The notes: generated from the sequence alone by a model not told the origin. DNA of 64,000 bases from an uncultured Lentisphaerota bacterium (GCA_903889245.1 CAISWQ010000040.1:20796-84795); one strand, 5' to 3'; shown: positions 18,349 to 27,559, counted from the first letter of the stretch. A program made the numbers and translations.

Positions 18349-19710
18349 CTACAGGCCGGCGATCTGCCAGCCCGCGCGGTAGGTGCGGCGCAGATGGCGC
18401 TCGGCCTGCGGCGCGTTCGGGAAGCGCAGGTTTTTCGCGTCCCAGGCGAGCAGCGTGCCCGGCTCGCGGATCGCCACGGTGCCGAGCAGGATCGCCTCCG
18501 CCATCGGGCCGGTCTGCGCGAAGTGCGACTCGGTCATCTCGCCGCCCAGACACGCCTCGATGAAGTGCCGGTAGTGGTTGCGCGGCCCCGGCTTGGGTTT
18601 CGGGCGGCCGGTGAATTTCTCGCGCGGCAGCAGCAGCGGCCCGCTCTGGTGTGGCACGAGCATCGCGCCCTCGGTGCCGATGATCAGCGCGGCTTCCTCG
18701 GGATATTTTTCCAGCCCGGTCAGCTTCTGGAATTCCGCAGGCGGATAAAATTCGCCATCAAACCATTCCACGGTCAAGTCCTTGCCGCCGGTGGCCTTGT
18801 TGCCTGGGAAGACCCACGTGATGTGATCGCTCTGTGGCCACGTATCGCCGCGCCGCGCGGGCGCGTCGCGCCACGACTGCTGCACCTCGGCCACTACCGA
18901 CTTGGGCGCCTTCAAGTCAAGGCCCTTCCAGACCGCGTCGAAAATGTGGCAGCCGATGTCGCCCGACCAGCCGGTGCCAAAGTCCAGCCACGTGCGCCAC
19001 TTTGCAGGATGATAAATTTCCGGCGCATAGGGCCGTTCCGGCGCCGTACCGAGCCAGTGTTCCCAGTTCAGTTCCGGCGGCGGCGGCACGCTCTGCGCGG
19101 GCCGCGGGCCCTCTAACCGATATTTCCCGATGATGTTGGAGCGATTGGAACACAGGAACGCGCGCTGCACATGACCAAGGATGCCCTCCCGCAGCCACTG
19201 CACCGCCATGCGGTCGCCAATGCCGGAGGCGTGCTGCGTGCCCAGTTGCGTCACCACGCCGGCCGCCCGCGCGGCGTCGGTGATGACGCGGCATTCCGCC
19301 ACGTCGTGGCACAGCGGCTTCTGGCAATAGACATGCTTCTGCGCGCGCAACGCCGTCAACGTGATGAGCGCGTGCATGTGGTCGGGCACGCTGACATTGA
19401 CCGAATCCACGCGGTCGCCTTCCCTGGCGAACAGCTCGCGCCAGTCGGTGTACTGCCGGACGCCGGGCAGCAACTCCGCCGCCTTCGCCAGATGCTTTTT
19501 ATCCACATCGCAGATAGCGACGATCTGCGCCTTGTCCATGTCCTTGAGTTGTTTCAAGTCCTGCATACCCATGCCGCCGACGCCGATACAGGCGTGCTGG
19601 AGCTTGGCGTTCTTCGCGACCACCCGGCGCGGCATGGTCGCGCAGCCGGTGGCGAGTCCGAGACCGCCCGCGGCCGCGAGCGTCAAAAACTGTCTGCGAT
19701 TCGTATTCAT
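18349..19710 (-). CDS. Exported Gfo/Idh/MocA family oxidoreductase 2
   Basis: The ATG at 19708-19710 is preceded by GGAGA at the right distance, so the upstream alternative is set aside. The 453-residue protein has a combined Tat/lipoprotein-like signal (NRRQFLTLAAAGGLGLATGC). The NAD(P) fold begins HACIGVGGMGMQD, and near residue 128 the family motif reads VYCQKPL, with Gln in place of the usual Glu before the catalytic Lys. C-terminal family blocks include GTGWSGDIGCHIFDAVW. Members interconvert sugars or inositols using bound NAD(P). Its gap to the next gene upstream holds the longest palindrome array in the window. Confidence 0.87.
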   Translation of the reverse strand: MNTNRRQFLTLAAAGGLGLATGCATMPRRVVAKNAKLQHACIGVGGMGMQDLKQLKDMDKAQIVAICDVDKKHLAKAAELLPGVRQYTDWRELFAREGDRVDSVNVSVPDHMHALITLTALRAQKHVYCQKPLCHDVAECRVITDAARAAGVVTQLGTQHASGIGDRMAVQWLREGILGHVQRAFLCSNRSNIIGKYRLEGPRPAQSVPPPPELNWEHWLGTAPERPYAPEIYHPAKWRTWLDFGTGWSGDIGCHIFDAVWKGLDLKAPKSVVAEVQQSWRDAPARRGDTWPQSDHITWVFPGNKATGGKDLTVEWFDGEFYPPAEFQKLTGLEKYPEEAALIIGTEGAMLVPHQSGPLLLPREKFTGRPKPKPGPRNHYRHFIEACLGGEMTESHFAQTGPMAEAILLGTVAIREPGTLLAWDAKNLRFPNAPQAERHLRRTYRAGWQIAGL

Positions 19711-19728
19711 GTTTGTCTCCGCGTTTGC

Positions 19729-19873
19729 TTTTTCCAAACCCTGGAAAATGTTGCCGGAAATTTTCCAAGCCTTGGAACGTTTCAGCCCGGTTTTTCCAGG
19801 GCCTGGAAAAGTCCGGCGCTATTTTTTCCAACCCTTGGAAAAAACCAAGGGTTCATTTCCAATCCCTGGAAAA
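19729..19873. repeat. Phased palindrome array C (5 units, the longest)
   Basis: Five palindromes have centres at 19739, 19770, 19801, 19833 and 19864, so the steps are 31, 31, 32 and 31 bp. Core sequences vary (CCAAACCCTGG, CCAAGCCTTGG, CCAGGGCCTGG, CCAACCCTTGG, CCAATCCCTGG), but the outer T and A runs and the spacing are kept. Read leftwards, the last unit directly abuts the TAA stop of the PfkB kinase gene. Confidence 0.95.
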
Positions 19874-20956
19874 TTATTTCCCGTCGTTCGGCCCGATCCA
19901 AAGCTGTTGCTTCGCGTCCCAGCGCCAGCCGGGTAGCGACAGCGTGACGGCGCGCCGCCGCCAGCCGCGCGCGATCCGCTTTTGCGTGGCGGCCCACGGC
20001 TGGATGCCGCTGCCGGCGTCGGGCGCCTCGCAGCAGCACGCGCCGACCGCGGTCGCGGCAGTCAGCGTCTGCTCCAGCGGCAGGCCGCGCAGCCAACCGG
20101 CGAGGAAGCCGGCGATCGTGCAATCGCCCGCGCCCGTCGTACCGGCGACATCCACCGCAAAGCACGGCGCGAGCAATTCGCGCTGCGCAGTGCGGACATA
20201 AAAACCTTGGTCGCCAAGTTTCAACCCCACCGTGCCCGCGCCCCATGCGCGCAGCAGATCGGCGAGCGCGCTCAACGTCATTTTCTTGTCGAGCATCAGA
20301 TCGATCTCGTCGCGGCTTGGCAGGAACAGGTCCACGAAGGGCAACACGCCGCGCAGCACCTTCGCCCAGTTCACGCGACCTGCTTCCGAGCGCGGGTCAG
20401 GCATCGACATATCGAGCGAAGTCGTCAGGCCCGCGCGCTTCACGCGGCGGAACAGGCGGATGAGTTCGGCGCCGTCGTCGAGATACATCTGCCGCATCAA
20501 CGGCGGATAGCCGAAGTGGAAGAGCCGCGCGCCCTGCAAGCGGGCCGCGCTGACATCGGCCGCGCCGAACGTGTCGTTGGTGCCGGGGCAGTGCAGGAAC
20601 ATCCGGTCCACGCCCGGCGGATTCAGCACGACCGTGTAGGAGCTTGTCTCGCGCGGCGCCACGATCATCCCCGCCGCCAGCTCCGGCGCGACGCCGCGGA
20701 CGATATCGGTGATCGCGCGGCCGAAAAGGTCGTCGCCGACCTTGCCCATCAGGCGCGTCGGCACGCCAAGCCGGTGCAGCGCGAGGCCGGTGTTGGAGAC
20801 GGCGCCGCCGGTGGCGACCACCGGCGCGCCGATCTTGAGCAGGTCGCCGGGCACGAAGAAATCCTGCGCCCGGCCGAGCCGCGTCTTGAAGGTCGGGATG
20901 ATATCGAGGCAGATGTGCCCCGCGACCACCGCCGTCGCTGGCGTTGCCGTTGTCAT
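19874..20956 (-). CDS. PfkB-family carbohydrate kinase
   Basis: A 360-residue cytoplasmic kinase of the ribokinase/PfkB family. The first family signature is seen near residues 44-80 (VVATGGAVSNTGLALHRLG and GKVGDDLFG), and the second is TTGAGDCT near 273-280, where Asp278 is the catalytic base that deprotonates the sugar hydroxyl. It phosphorylates a sugar with ATP; which one is not clear. The gene begins six bases after the xylose-isomerase-like gene, so the pair likely forms an isomerise-then-phosphorylate route. Classical xylulokinases belong to the unrelated FGGY family, so the substrate may be a ketose other than xylulose. Confidence 0.9.
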   Translation of the reverse strand: MTTATPATAVVAGHICLDIIPTFKTRLGRAQDFFVPGDLLKIGAPVVATGGAVSNTGLALHRLGVPTRLMGKVGDDLFGRAITDIVRGVAPELAAGMIVAPRETSSYTVVLNPPGVDRMFLHCPGTNDTFGAADVSAARLQGARLFHFGYPPLMRQMYLDDGAELIRLFRRVKRAGLTTSLDMSMPDPRSEAGRVNWAKVLRGVLPFVDLFLPSRDEIDLMLDKKMTLSALADLLRAWGAGTVGLKLGDQGFYVRTAQRELLAPCFAVDVAGTTGAGDCTIAGFLAGWLRGLPLEQTLTAATAVGACCCEAPDAGSGIQPWAATQKRIARGWRRRAVTLSLPGWRWDAKQQLWIGPNDGK

Positions 20957-20962
20957 CGCCGC

Positions 20963-22012
20963 TTACTTCACGCCCATCAGGTGACGCAGCGTGTAGGCCT
21001 CCAGCGCCTCGTAGTCGCGCGCATCGCGATATTGCTGGACCAGCTTGCGGTCGAGCGAGCGCACCTTCGCCAGCAGCATCAGGAAGAAAGCGCGGCTGTT
21101 CTTGAGGTGCTCGAGCACCGGGCAGCCCTTCTGCGTCCGCATCGTCTTCACGTCGAGGCCCACGAACTCGCCGCGCGTGCAGAACCCGTTGTCCTCGAGC
21201 ACGCGCACGACGTTGAAGGCGGCGCGCAGGTTGACGGCGCCGAAGTTCTTGTCCTCATCGAACTTCAGCCCGTTCTGGTCGTTGAGGTGGACGCTGGCGA
21301 GCTTGCCGTGCGCGAGCGCGAAGGCCATTTCGTCGCTGGGATCGAGCCCAGCGAGGATCGCGTGCGCGGACTCGATCAGGCCCTTCACGCGCTTGTGATC
21401 CTTCGAGGCGTAGGAGAGCGCGAGGGCGTGGCCGATGGTCGGGACATAGGCCTGGTCGGTCGGCTCGTTCGGCTTCGGCTCGATCCAGACCTCGATCTTC
21501 GGATCATAGGCGAGCATCTTGTTGATCGCTTCCAGCAGGCGATCGTAGGCGAGCTTGGCGTCCTTGGCCTCGCGGATATAGCTGCCCTCGCGCGCGAGCC
21601 AGAGCACGATCGCCTTGCACTTGATCGCCCGCGCGATGTCGATGCACTTCTTCGTGCGCTCCCACGCATAGGCGCGGTCAGCGGCGCTGTTGGCGGTGTA
21701 GCCGCCATCGATCGTCTGCGAGGCGAACCACAGGCGCGGCGCGACGAACTCCGGCGTCAGGCCCTCATCGGCGAGGCGCTGCTTCACCATGGCGCAGCGG
21801 CGCATCATCTGCGCGGGCTTCAGCTCGTCGAGGCCCGGCACCACGTCGTCGTCGTGGAACTGCATGCCCTCGAAGCCCAGCTTGCGGTAGAGCCCGAACT
21901 TCTGGTCGTGCGGGAAGATCGCACGGCTGTCCGGGCCGAAGGGGTCGCCGCCCTCGCTGATGTTCCAGGGCCCGAACGAGAACCGGTAGGTGGTCTTGTT
22001 TTTTGTTTTCAT
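20963..22012 (-). CDS. Xylose-isomerase-like TIM-barrel sugar isomerase
   Basis: A 349-residue protein with the landmarks of short-type xylose isomerases: FSFGPWNISEGGDPFGP at the N-terminus, GMQFHDDDVVPG with the catalytic His, the metal-binding EPKPNEPTD block, and HLNDQNGLKFDEDKNFG near residue 240. These enzymes convert aldoses to ketoses with two divalent metals. Length and motifs fit the family well, but rhamnose- or other-sugar-specific relatives exist, so xylose is not certain. The gene is read divergently from the AraC regulator and is followed after six bases by the PfkB kinase. Confidence 0.85.
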   Translation of the reverse strand: MKTKNKTTYRFSFGPWNISEGGDPFGPDSRAIFPHDQKFGLYRKLGFEGMQFHDDDVVPGLDELKPAQMMRRCAMVKQRLADEGLTPEFVAPRLWFASQTIDGGYTANSAADRAYAWERTKKCIDIARAIKCKAIVLWLAREGSYIREAKDAKLAYDRLLEAINKMLAYDPKIEVWIEPKPNEPTDQAYVPTIGHALALSYASKDHKRVKGLIESAHAILAGLDPSDEMAFALAHGKLASVHLNDQNGLKFDEDKNFGAVNLRAAFNVVRVLEDNGFCTRGEFVGLDVKTMRTQKGCPVLEHLKNSRAFFLMLLAKVRSLDRKLVQQYRDARDYEALEAYTLRHLMGVK

Positions 22013-22125
22013 GGCCGCAGATTGCCATGCGGCGCAACAACCCGCTAGGCCGAAGGTCTCACGGACTGCGACTATCGTCTCATCATTCTTGCCACCGGGC
22101 GGCAGCGGATGCTACGGTACGCGCC
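22013..22125. promoter_or_regulatory. Divergent control region between isomerase/kinase unit and AraC gene
   Basis: These 113 bases separate the leftward isomerase and the rightward AraC gene and must contain both promoters. An imperfectly spaced inverted repeat, GCCGCA (22014-22019) and TGCGGC (22028-22033), lies next to the isomerase start and could be an operator or hairpin. I cannot point to clear -35 and -10 boxes. Confidence 0.5.
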
Positions 22126-23031
22126 ATGCGCGGGCGGCGGGAACAGATTCACGTGCCCGGCGGGCAGTCTTTCCGGGTGCTCCGCTGGTCGCAGGGCGTA
22201 CACGCAGTCGAGGCCCTGCTCGCGCCCGGCAGCGCGGTGCGGCTCAAGGGCGAAGGCAACCACTGGCACTATCACCCCGCGATGGAGCTCGCGTGCTTCA
22301 CCGCCGGCGAAGGCACGCGGTTCGTCGGCGACCACATCGCGCCCTTCGCCTCCGGCGACGTCGTGCTGCTCGGCGAAAAGCTGCCGCACTATTGGCATGC
22401 GCGCGGCCCGACGGCCGGCCTCGCCGTGCAGTGGCACTTTCCGCACGGCCACCCGTTCTGGAGTTTCCCGGAGACGCTTGCGCTGGGCGGCGTGTTCAAG
22501 GAGGCCGCGCGCGGCCTGCGCTATACCGGCCGCACCGCCGCCACGCTCACCGCCGCGCTGCACGCGCTCGCGGGCAGCGCCGGCCCGGCCCGGCTCGGCC
22601 AGCTCCTGAACCTCCTCGCGTTGCTCGCCGCTGCGCCGGCGGGCGAGGTCACGCCGCTCTCCTCGCGCGCGTTCGCGCTGCCGACTGCGGCGGTCCACCA
22701 GCAGCGGATCGGCGTGGCCGTCCGCCTCCTGCTCGCCAACTTCCGCGAGGTCATCCGGCTCGACACCGTCTTGCGCCTGACCGGCATGAGCAAGCCGACC
22801 TTCGCTCGCCAGTTCAAGCAGCACTCGGGGAAAACCTTCAGCGAGTTCATCAACCAGATCCGCCTGCAGGCCGCCTGCCGCGAACTCGCCGAGACTGATG
22901 ATCCCGTCCTAGAGATCGCACTGGCGTGCGGCTTCACGCAGATTTCGTTCTTCAACCGTCTTTTCCGCCGCGTCCACCGCTGCTCGCCGACGAGCTACCG
23001 CACCAAGTTGCGCCGACGGGCCGGTCGCTGA
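22126..23031 (+). CDS. AraC-family transcriptional regulator
   Basis: The ATG at 22126 is the first one after the divergent promoter region and fits the domain start. The 301-residue product has an N-terminal cupin-like sensor (HYHPAMELACFTAGEGTRF, LLGEKLPHYW) at about 40-90, which in AraC proteins binds a sugar. The C-terminal AraC double helix-turn-helix spans about 200-297 (SKPTFARQFKQHSGKTFSEF, then ACGFTQISFFNRLFRRVHRC). It probably controls the divergent isomerase-kinase genes; that link is inferred from arrangement only. Confidence 0.9.
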   Translation: MRGRREQIHVPGGQSFRVLRWSQGVHAVEALLAPGSAVRLKGEGNHWHYHPAMELACFTAGEGTRFVGDHIAPFASGDVVLLGEKLPHYWHARGPTAGLAVQWHFPHGHPFWSFPETLALGGVFKEAARGLRYTGRTAATLTAALHALAGSAGPARLGQLLNLLALLAAAPAGEVTPLSSRAFALPTAAVHQQRIGVAVRLLLANFREVIRLDTVLRLTGMSKPTFARQFKQHSGKTFSEFINQIRLQAACRELAETDDPVLEIALACGFTQISFFNRLFRRVHRCSPTSYRTKLRRRAGR

Positions 23032-23050
23032 TTCCCGGACGGCCCCGAAC

Positions 23051-24325
23051 TCAAGGTGCGGCCGGCGTAAGGTCGTAGGATTCCCACCAGAAGGAGGCCG
23101 CAACGCGGCGGGCGGCAAACAACTTGGCGCCATCGCTGCGCACATTGATCATGCCGTTGAGCCGCCGCTTGAAGAGCACGCGGCGCTTGGCGTCCGGACT
23201 GGCGTTGGCGGGCTGCGGGCCCTCCTTCGCATCCACCTCCACAAAGTTGCCCGCCAGCTCGGTGGAGAACACCAGCGGCTCTTCTCCACGCGAGGCGCGG
23301 CCGACGGCGCCGATGAAGTTGGCCCGCGGATGGCCGAAGTCGCGCTCGTCGCCGGAGGAGATCACGGAGATTTGCGGCCGGACGGCCTTGAGAAACGCGG
23401 GCGTGAATTCCTGGCTGCCATGGTGTGGCGCCTTCAGAACGTGGGCATCGAACGCCGCCGGTGGCAGCTTGGCCAGCAGGCGCTCTTCGGCCCGGGTGTT
23501 GAGGTCGCCGGTGAACAGCACGCGGACCTTGTCGTGCGTCAGGCGCAGGACCACCGAATGCCCGTTGATGGTGTGGGCCTTGTCACCGAACCACGGGTAG
23601 GCGGGTTTGCCGCCGACCTTGTCCAGCACGGGGCCGAGCACCTCCAGCTTCACGCTGTCGTCGCCGAGCTTGAGTTCGCCGGTCTCCGTACTGACCGCGC
23701 CATAGTCGAGCGTCGCGCCCTTCGCCTTGATGGCCTTGATCCAGGACGCGAACAGCGGCGAGAGCCTGGCACCGCCGAGGTCCGCCAGCGTGCTGTGGCG
23801 CGTGACCAAATGTTTTTTGTCCACCGAGAGCGCGCCCAGTTCCGTCTTGAACGCCCCGTCCGCATAGGTGGCGATACCACTATGGACGATTTTCTTTACG
23901 TTGATGCCGGGGTGCTGCACGACCGGGATGAGGCCGGTGATGTGGTCATCATCGGCGTGTGTGAGTACGAGCAGGTCAAGGTCCACGCTATGCCCCGGTT
24001 GGTCCAGCCGGTACTTCCACGCGAGGAAGCCGAGCGCGCGCTTGTTCAGCCCGCCATCGATCAGGATTTTCTTCCGGCCGGGCGTGACGATGAAGGCGGC
24101 ATCGCCGGTGCCGACGTCGATGAAGTACAGCTCCAGCGCCGGCTTGGCGCCCAGCGCGCTGGTTTTGATGACGCCCTCGCGACCGCGGCAGGTGATGCGC
24201 GTCTGGCCGGCGGTGACGGCCCCGCCGGCCTCCACCTCGTCACCATAGATCAGCACGCAACTCCGCTTGCCGTCCGGCTTGTCAAAAACCTCGGCCGTCT
24301 TGGTCCGTATGTACTTTGTTTTCAT
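23051..24325 (-). CDS. ComEC-like MBL-fold metallo-hydrolase with N-terminal SH3-like domain
   Basis: AGGAG seven bases before the ATG at 24323-24325 sets the start, giving 424 residues. Residues 1-55 look like a small beta (SH3-like) domain. From residue 64 the metallo-beta-lactamase fold starts (LELYFIDVGTGDAAFIV); the metal-binding motif is THADDDH with His123 and His128, followed by LFTGDLN and KAPHHGS, which is the pattern of the ComEC C-terminal domain and its stand-alone relatives. There is no signal peptide or membrane segment. Such proteins may be nucleases or phosphodiesterases; the substrate is not known. It converges with the AraC gene (19-base gap). Confidence 0.85.
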   Translation of the reverse strand: MKTKYIRTKTAEVFDKPDGKRSCVLIYGDEVEAGGAVTAGQTRITCRGREGVIKTSALGAKPALELYFIDVGTGDAAFIVTPGRKKILIDGGLNKRALGFLAWKYRLDQPGHSVDLDLLVLTHADDDHITGLIPVVQHPGINVKKIVHSGIATYADGAFKTELGALSVDKKHLVTRHSTLADLGGARLSPLFASWIKAIKAKGATLDYGAVSTETGELKLGDDSVKLEVLGPVLDKVGGKPAYPWFGDKAHTINGHSVVLRLTHDKVRVLFTGDLNTRAEERLLAKLPPAAFDAHVLKAPHHGSQEFTPAFLKAVRPQISVISSGDERDFGHPRANFIGAVGRASRGEEPLVFSTELAGNFVEVDAKEGPQPANASPDAKRRVLFKRRLNGMINVRSDGAKLFAARRVAASFWWESYDLTPAAP

Positions 24326-24469
24326 CCGCGCTCTCCTTGTTGTCTGGCTGAGCCCCGACCAGCGCCCCGCCAGCAACCCGACCGAAAGCATGGTCGGTAT
24401 CGTAGGCGAGTCCCGGGCGATGGCAAGCCCAATGATGGCGGAATAAAACCGGGCGGCGCGGCGCGCGCG

Positions 24470-25678
24470 TCAGCAAAGGTCCTTGAGCTGCGCGGCGACG
24501 GCTTTGATTTCGCGCGCGGCGGCGAGCGTGCCGCCGGTCGTCATCAGCTTCATGAAGTCGTCGGTGCTGGGCGGCGGCTCCTCGAAGATCGGCTTGTTCG
24601 TCCACGCGGCGAAGGTCTCGGTCACCTTCTGCGCGATGACGGGCGCATCGGCGTCGGCGGAAAAAACGTGGACGGGCACGTCGTCGCCTTTGGTCGTGTG
24701 GATGGAGAGCAGCGGCACAAAAGCCGATTGGCTCTCCTGCTTCACGTTACGCGGATTCAGAATCTGCTTGAGGCTCCAGCCGGCGATTTCGTCGAAAGCG
24801 ATTTCGAGCGTACGCAGGGGGCTGGTCAGCTTGAATACGCCGGCGCCGGGGTCGAGCGCGAGCTGCGCCTTCTTGCCCTGCGCGCGGCGGTAGAGCGCGA
24901 CGCCCGCGAGGCCGCCGAGCACGCAGGCGATGAACGCGCCGAGGATGGCGTTGGGCCGGCCGCCGCTGAAGCCGCCGAAGAAAAAGCCGACGACGAAGAT
25001 GCTCAAGAAGCTGGTGACGCCGTAGCCGGCTACCGCCGCGCCGGCCATGCCGAAGAGCGTGGCTTTGGGCCGGAGCGTGAAGCCCGCGAAGCCGCGTTCG
25101 AGTCGGCCCCACGAGGGGATGTCCCACGGCACATCGGCCGGGCGTTGCGCGAAGCGCTTGATGCGCCCCCGGTTGAAGGGATACGCGATGAGCGCGCCGA
25201 TCAGGCCGACGCCGACGAGCACGAACGGCTGCAGAAACAGCACGAGAAATTTCATCATCGGATCAACGTGGCGCTCGATCACCGCTTCCTGCGGTTTGCC
25301 CGGATCAAAATAGACAGTGAGCTTGGAGCCAACGGGGTGCTGCTTGACGAGCCGGCTGGCGTGTGCACGGCCATCGCTGGATTTGCCGCTGCCAAAGGCA
25401 TAGCGATCACCCTCGAAGGTCTGGCCGGCGACGGCGTAGCGATAGCGGATGCCATAGCCGTAGGTGGTGCCATCGCTGTCGGAACTGGAGGTGACGCGGC
25501 TTTCGAGGACGGTGCCCTCGGTGGCCTGGTAGCGGAGTTGCGCGTCGGCCGCGCGCCAGAAGCTGTGAACGACGAACCCGACGAAGAGGCTGACGAGTCC
25601 GTTCCAGAAGAGGGCGAAGAACAGCAGCGGCAGCCAGCCGTTTTTTTTCGTCGGGCCCTGCTTGATCTCGAAACGCAT
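24470..25678 (-). CDS. DUF3592-type membrane protein
   Basis: A 402-residue protein with a membrane segment at about 17-40, two more at about 145-165 and a Gly/Ala/Phe-rich pair at about 195-260. Between the first two is a soluble beta-rich domain containing GTVLESRVTSSSDSDGTTYG and VYFDPGKPQEAVIE, the pattern of the DUF3592 family. The C-terminal 140 residues are cytoplasmic or periplasmic and resemble no family I recognise. Function is unknown. The gene ends the grpE-dnaJ unit (13-base gap after dnaJ), so a stress connection is conceivable but not shown. Confidence 0.75.
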   Translation of the reverse strand: MRFEIKQGPTKKNGWLPLLFFALFWNGLVSLFVGFVVHSFWRAADAQLRYQATEGTVLESRVTSSSDSDGTTYGYGIRYRYAVAGQTFEGDRYAFGSGKSSDGRAHASRLVKQHPVGSKLTVYFDPGKPQEAVIERHVDPMMKFLVLFLQPFVLVGVGLIGALIAYPFNRGRIKRFAQRPADVPWDIPSWGRLERGFAGFTLRPKATLFGMAGAAVAGYGVTSFLSIFVVGFFFGGFSGGRPNAILGAFIACVLGGLAGVALYRRAQGKKAQLALDPGAGVFKLTSPLRTLEIAFDEIAGWSLKQILNPRNVKQESQSAFVPLLSIHTTKGDDVPVHVFSADADAPVIAQKVTETFAAWTNKPIFEEPPPSTDDFMKLMTTGGTLAAAREIKAVAAQLKDLC

Positions 25679-25691
25679 GGGTTTTCCCCGC

Positions 25692-26867
25692 CTATTTCTT
25701 CATCGCCTGCTTGTGCTCAAGGAACTCGGCGAAACGCTCGCGTTGCTGGCGCAGCACGGGATGGTTCGCCTCCTCGCACAGCGTACCGAAGTCGCGCAGC
25801 AGATCGCGCTGCTTGCTGCCGAGCTTGACGGGCACCTCGATGGTCACGCGGACGTGCTGGTCGCCATCGCGCATGCCGCGGACGCCGCTCAAGCCCTCGT
25901 TACGCATGCGGATGATCGTGCCGCTCGCCGTACCAGCTGGGATTTTCAGCGTCCGCCAGCCGTGGATCGTCGGCACCTCGACCTCGCCGCCGAGCGCGGC
26001 GACGTGCAGCGAAATTGGCCAGTCAATCAGGATGTCCTCATCGCGCCGCTGGAAGAGCTGGTGGGCCTTGACGTGCAAAACGATGAACAGGTCGCCGCTC
26101 GAGCCGCCGCGCAGGCCGCCCTCGCCCTGGCCCGCGAGCCGCAGCCGCGAACCGGTTTCGACGCCGGCGGGGATGTTGAGCTGCAGCTTGCGCCGGCCGC
26201 GCACGCGGCCCTCGCCACGGCACGCGCGGCACGGCTTGGCGATCACCTCGCCCGCACCGCCGCAGTTCGGGCACGTCTGCCGCATCTGGAACAGGCCCGC
26301 GTTGGTGACGAACACGCCGCGCCCGCCGCAGCGCCGGCACTTCTCCGTGCCGCTACCCGGCTCCGCGCCGCTGCCCTTGCAGCCGCCGCACTGCTCGTGG
26401 ACGTTCAGTTCGATCTCGCGCTGCGAGCCGAAGATCGCCTCCTCGAACTCGATCTCGAGATCGAAGCGCAGGTCCGCGCCGCGCGCCGCGCCGTTCTCGT
26501 CCTGGCCGCCGCCGAAGAAATTATCGAAGATGCTGCCGCCCCCTCCGCCGAACGTGCCCATGAACGTGCGCAGCGCCTCCTCCAAGTCAATGCCCATCCC
26601 GCCCATGCCCCCGCCACGGCCCATGCCGCCGCCGGGCGTGAACGCCGCCATGCCGTACTGGTCATAAAGCTGGCGCTTCTCGGGCTCGCTCAAAATCTCG
26701 TAGGCCTCGGTCGCTTCCTTGAATCTTTCCTCGGCCTCTTTGTTGCCCGGATTGCGGTCGGGGTGATACTGCATCGCGAGTTTGCGGTAGGCCTTCTTGA
26801 TGTCGTCGAGCGTTGCCGTGCGGCCGACGCCGAGCACCTCGTAGAAATCTCTTTTCGCGGCAGCCAT
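25692..26867 (-). CDS. dnaJ: Chaperone protein DnaJ (Hsp40)
   Basis: A 391-residue class I Hsp40. The J domain (about 6-70) carries the HPD motif at 35-37 that stimulates DnaK ATPase. A Gly-rich linker ([14 protein letters not shown]) follows. The cysteine-rich zinc domain has four CXXCXGXG knuckles: [24 protein letters not shown] and CRACRGEG. The C-terminal substrate-binding domains end the protein. The ATG overlaps the grpE stop by one base (TGATG), so the two are translated together. No dnaK is in the window. Confidence 0.97.
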   Translation of the reverse strand: MAAAKRDFYEVLGVGRTATLDDIKKAYRKLAMQYHPDRNPGNKEAEERFKEATEAYEILSEPEKRQLYDQYGMAAFTPGGGMGRGGGMGGMGIDLEEALRTFMGTFGGGGGSIFDNFFGGGQDENGAARGADLRFDLEIEFEEAIFGSQREIELNVHEQCGGCKGSGAEPGSGTEKCRRCGGRGVFVTNAGLFQMRQTCPNCGGAGEVIAKPCRACRGEGRVRGRRKLQLNIPAGVETGSRLRLAGQGEGGLRGGSSGDLFIVLHVKAHQLFQRRDEDILIDWPISLHVAALGGEVEVPTIHGWRTLKIPAGTASGTIIRMRNEGLSGVRGMRDGDQHVRVTIEVPVKLGSKQRDLLRDFGTLCEEANHPVLRQQRERFAEFLEHKQAMKK

Positions 26868-27424
26868 CAGACGGCGCCCTCTTCCGGCAGGGCCTGCGGC
26901 TCCGCCGCCGGTTCCGCGGCGGCCTCGGCCGGGCCGCGCGAGACGATCACCTGCGCCGCGCGCAGCAGTTTCCCGCCGAGCATATAGCCGCGCCGCACCT
27001 CGGTGATCACCGTGCCCTCGGGATGCTCCTCCGAGGCGACGGTCGTCACCGCCTCGTGTAAATTCGGATCAAACGCCTGGCCCTCGACCACCAGCGGCGT
27101 CAACCCCGCCTGCGTGAAAGCCTCCATGAGTTGCGTGTAAATCATCTGGAAGCCGGTGACGATGTTGGCGTCCTTGGCGTGCGCCTGCGCGTTCTTCAGG
27201 CCGAGCTGGAAATGATCGAGCGCCGGTAGCAGCGCGCCGATGAGCTGCGCCGCCGCCTGTTGTTGCGACTCCACGCGCTCGCGCGCCGTGCGCTTGCGGA
27301 AGTTGTCGAAGTCGGCCTGCAGCCGGAGCAACTGGTCCTTGAGTTGCGCGGCCGGATCCGGCGCAGGCCCCGTCGTCGGCGCGGCTTCCGGCGCAGTGAG
27401 CTTATGATTCTTCTTATCTTTCAT
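26867..27424 (-). CDS. grpE: Nucleotide exchange factor GrpE
   Basis: The ATG at 27422-27424 is favoured by GAAGG five bases upstream; the only longer start is a TTG four codons earlier. The 185-residue product has the GrpE long coiled helix ([20 protein letters not shown] at about 35-54) and the C-terminal beta-wing signature ending [20 protein letters not shown]. It releases ADP from DnaK. An Ala/Glu/Pro-rich tail follows. I see no canonical CIRCE operator in the upstream 130 bases, which hold a palindrome array instead. Confidence 0.95.
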   Translation of the reverse strand: MKDKKNHKLTAPEAAPTTGPAPDPAAQLKDQLLRLQADFDNFRKRTARERVESQQQAAAQLIGALLPALDHFQLGLKNAQAHAKDANIVTGFQMIYTQLMEAFTQAGLTPLVVEGQAFDPNLHEAVTTVASEEHPEGTVITEVRRGYMLGGKLLRAAQVIVSRGPAEAAAEPAAEPQALPEEGAV

Positions 27425-27501
27425 GAAAACCTTCAAAATTGCCGGGAGTTGTTAGCAACTGCATCCGGTGGCGGCAATCTAAAAAACCGCGCCGGCCTGC
27501 G

Positions 27502-27554
27502 CCGTTTTCCAAGGCATGGGAAAAACGGCGCGGCTTTTTCCAAGCCTTGGGAAA
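27502..27554. repeat. Phased palindrome array D (2 units)
   Basis: Two units are centred at 27513 and 27544, 31 bp apart. The first has an extended stem in which GCCG and CGGC outside the T and A runs also pair. The array lies between the grpE start and the stop of the TIM-barrel gene, five bases past that stop as read leftwards. Confidence 0.88.
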
Positions 27555-27559
27555 GGCGG

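Noticed and set aside
19729..19873. CRISPR array, suggested by the regular 31-bp spacing of the repeats
   Set aside because: The repeated unit is only about 19 bases and fully palindromic, linkers are about 12 bases and too short for spacers, there are at most five units per site across 11 sites, and no cas gene is in the window.
27425..27500. CIRCE heat-shock operator upstream of grpE (AGTTG-TTAG-CAACT at about 27448-27461)
   Set aside because: CIRCE is TTAGCACTC and its complement separated by nine bases; this has only a five-base stem with a four-base loop and lacks the GCACTC part.
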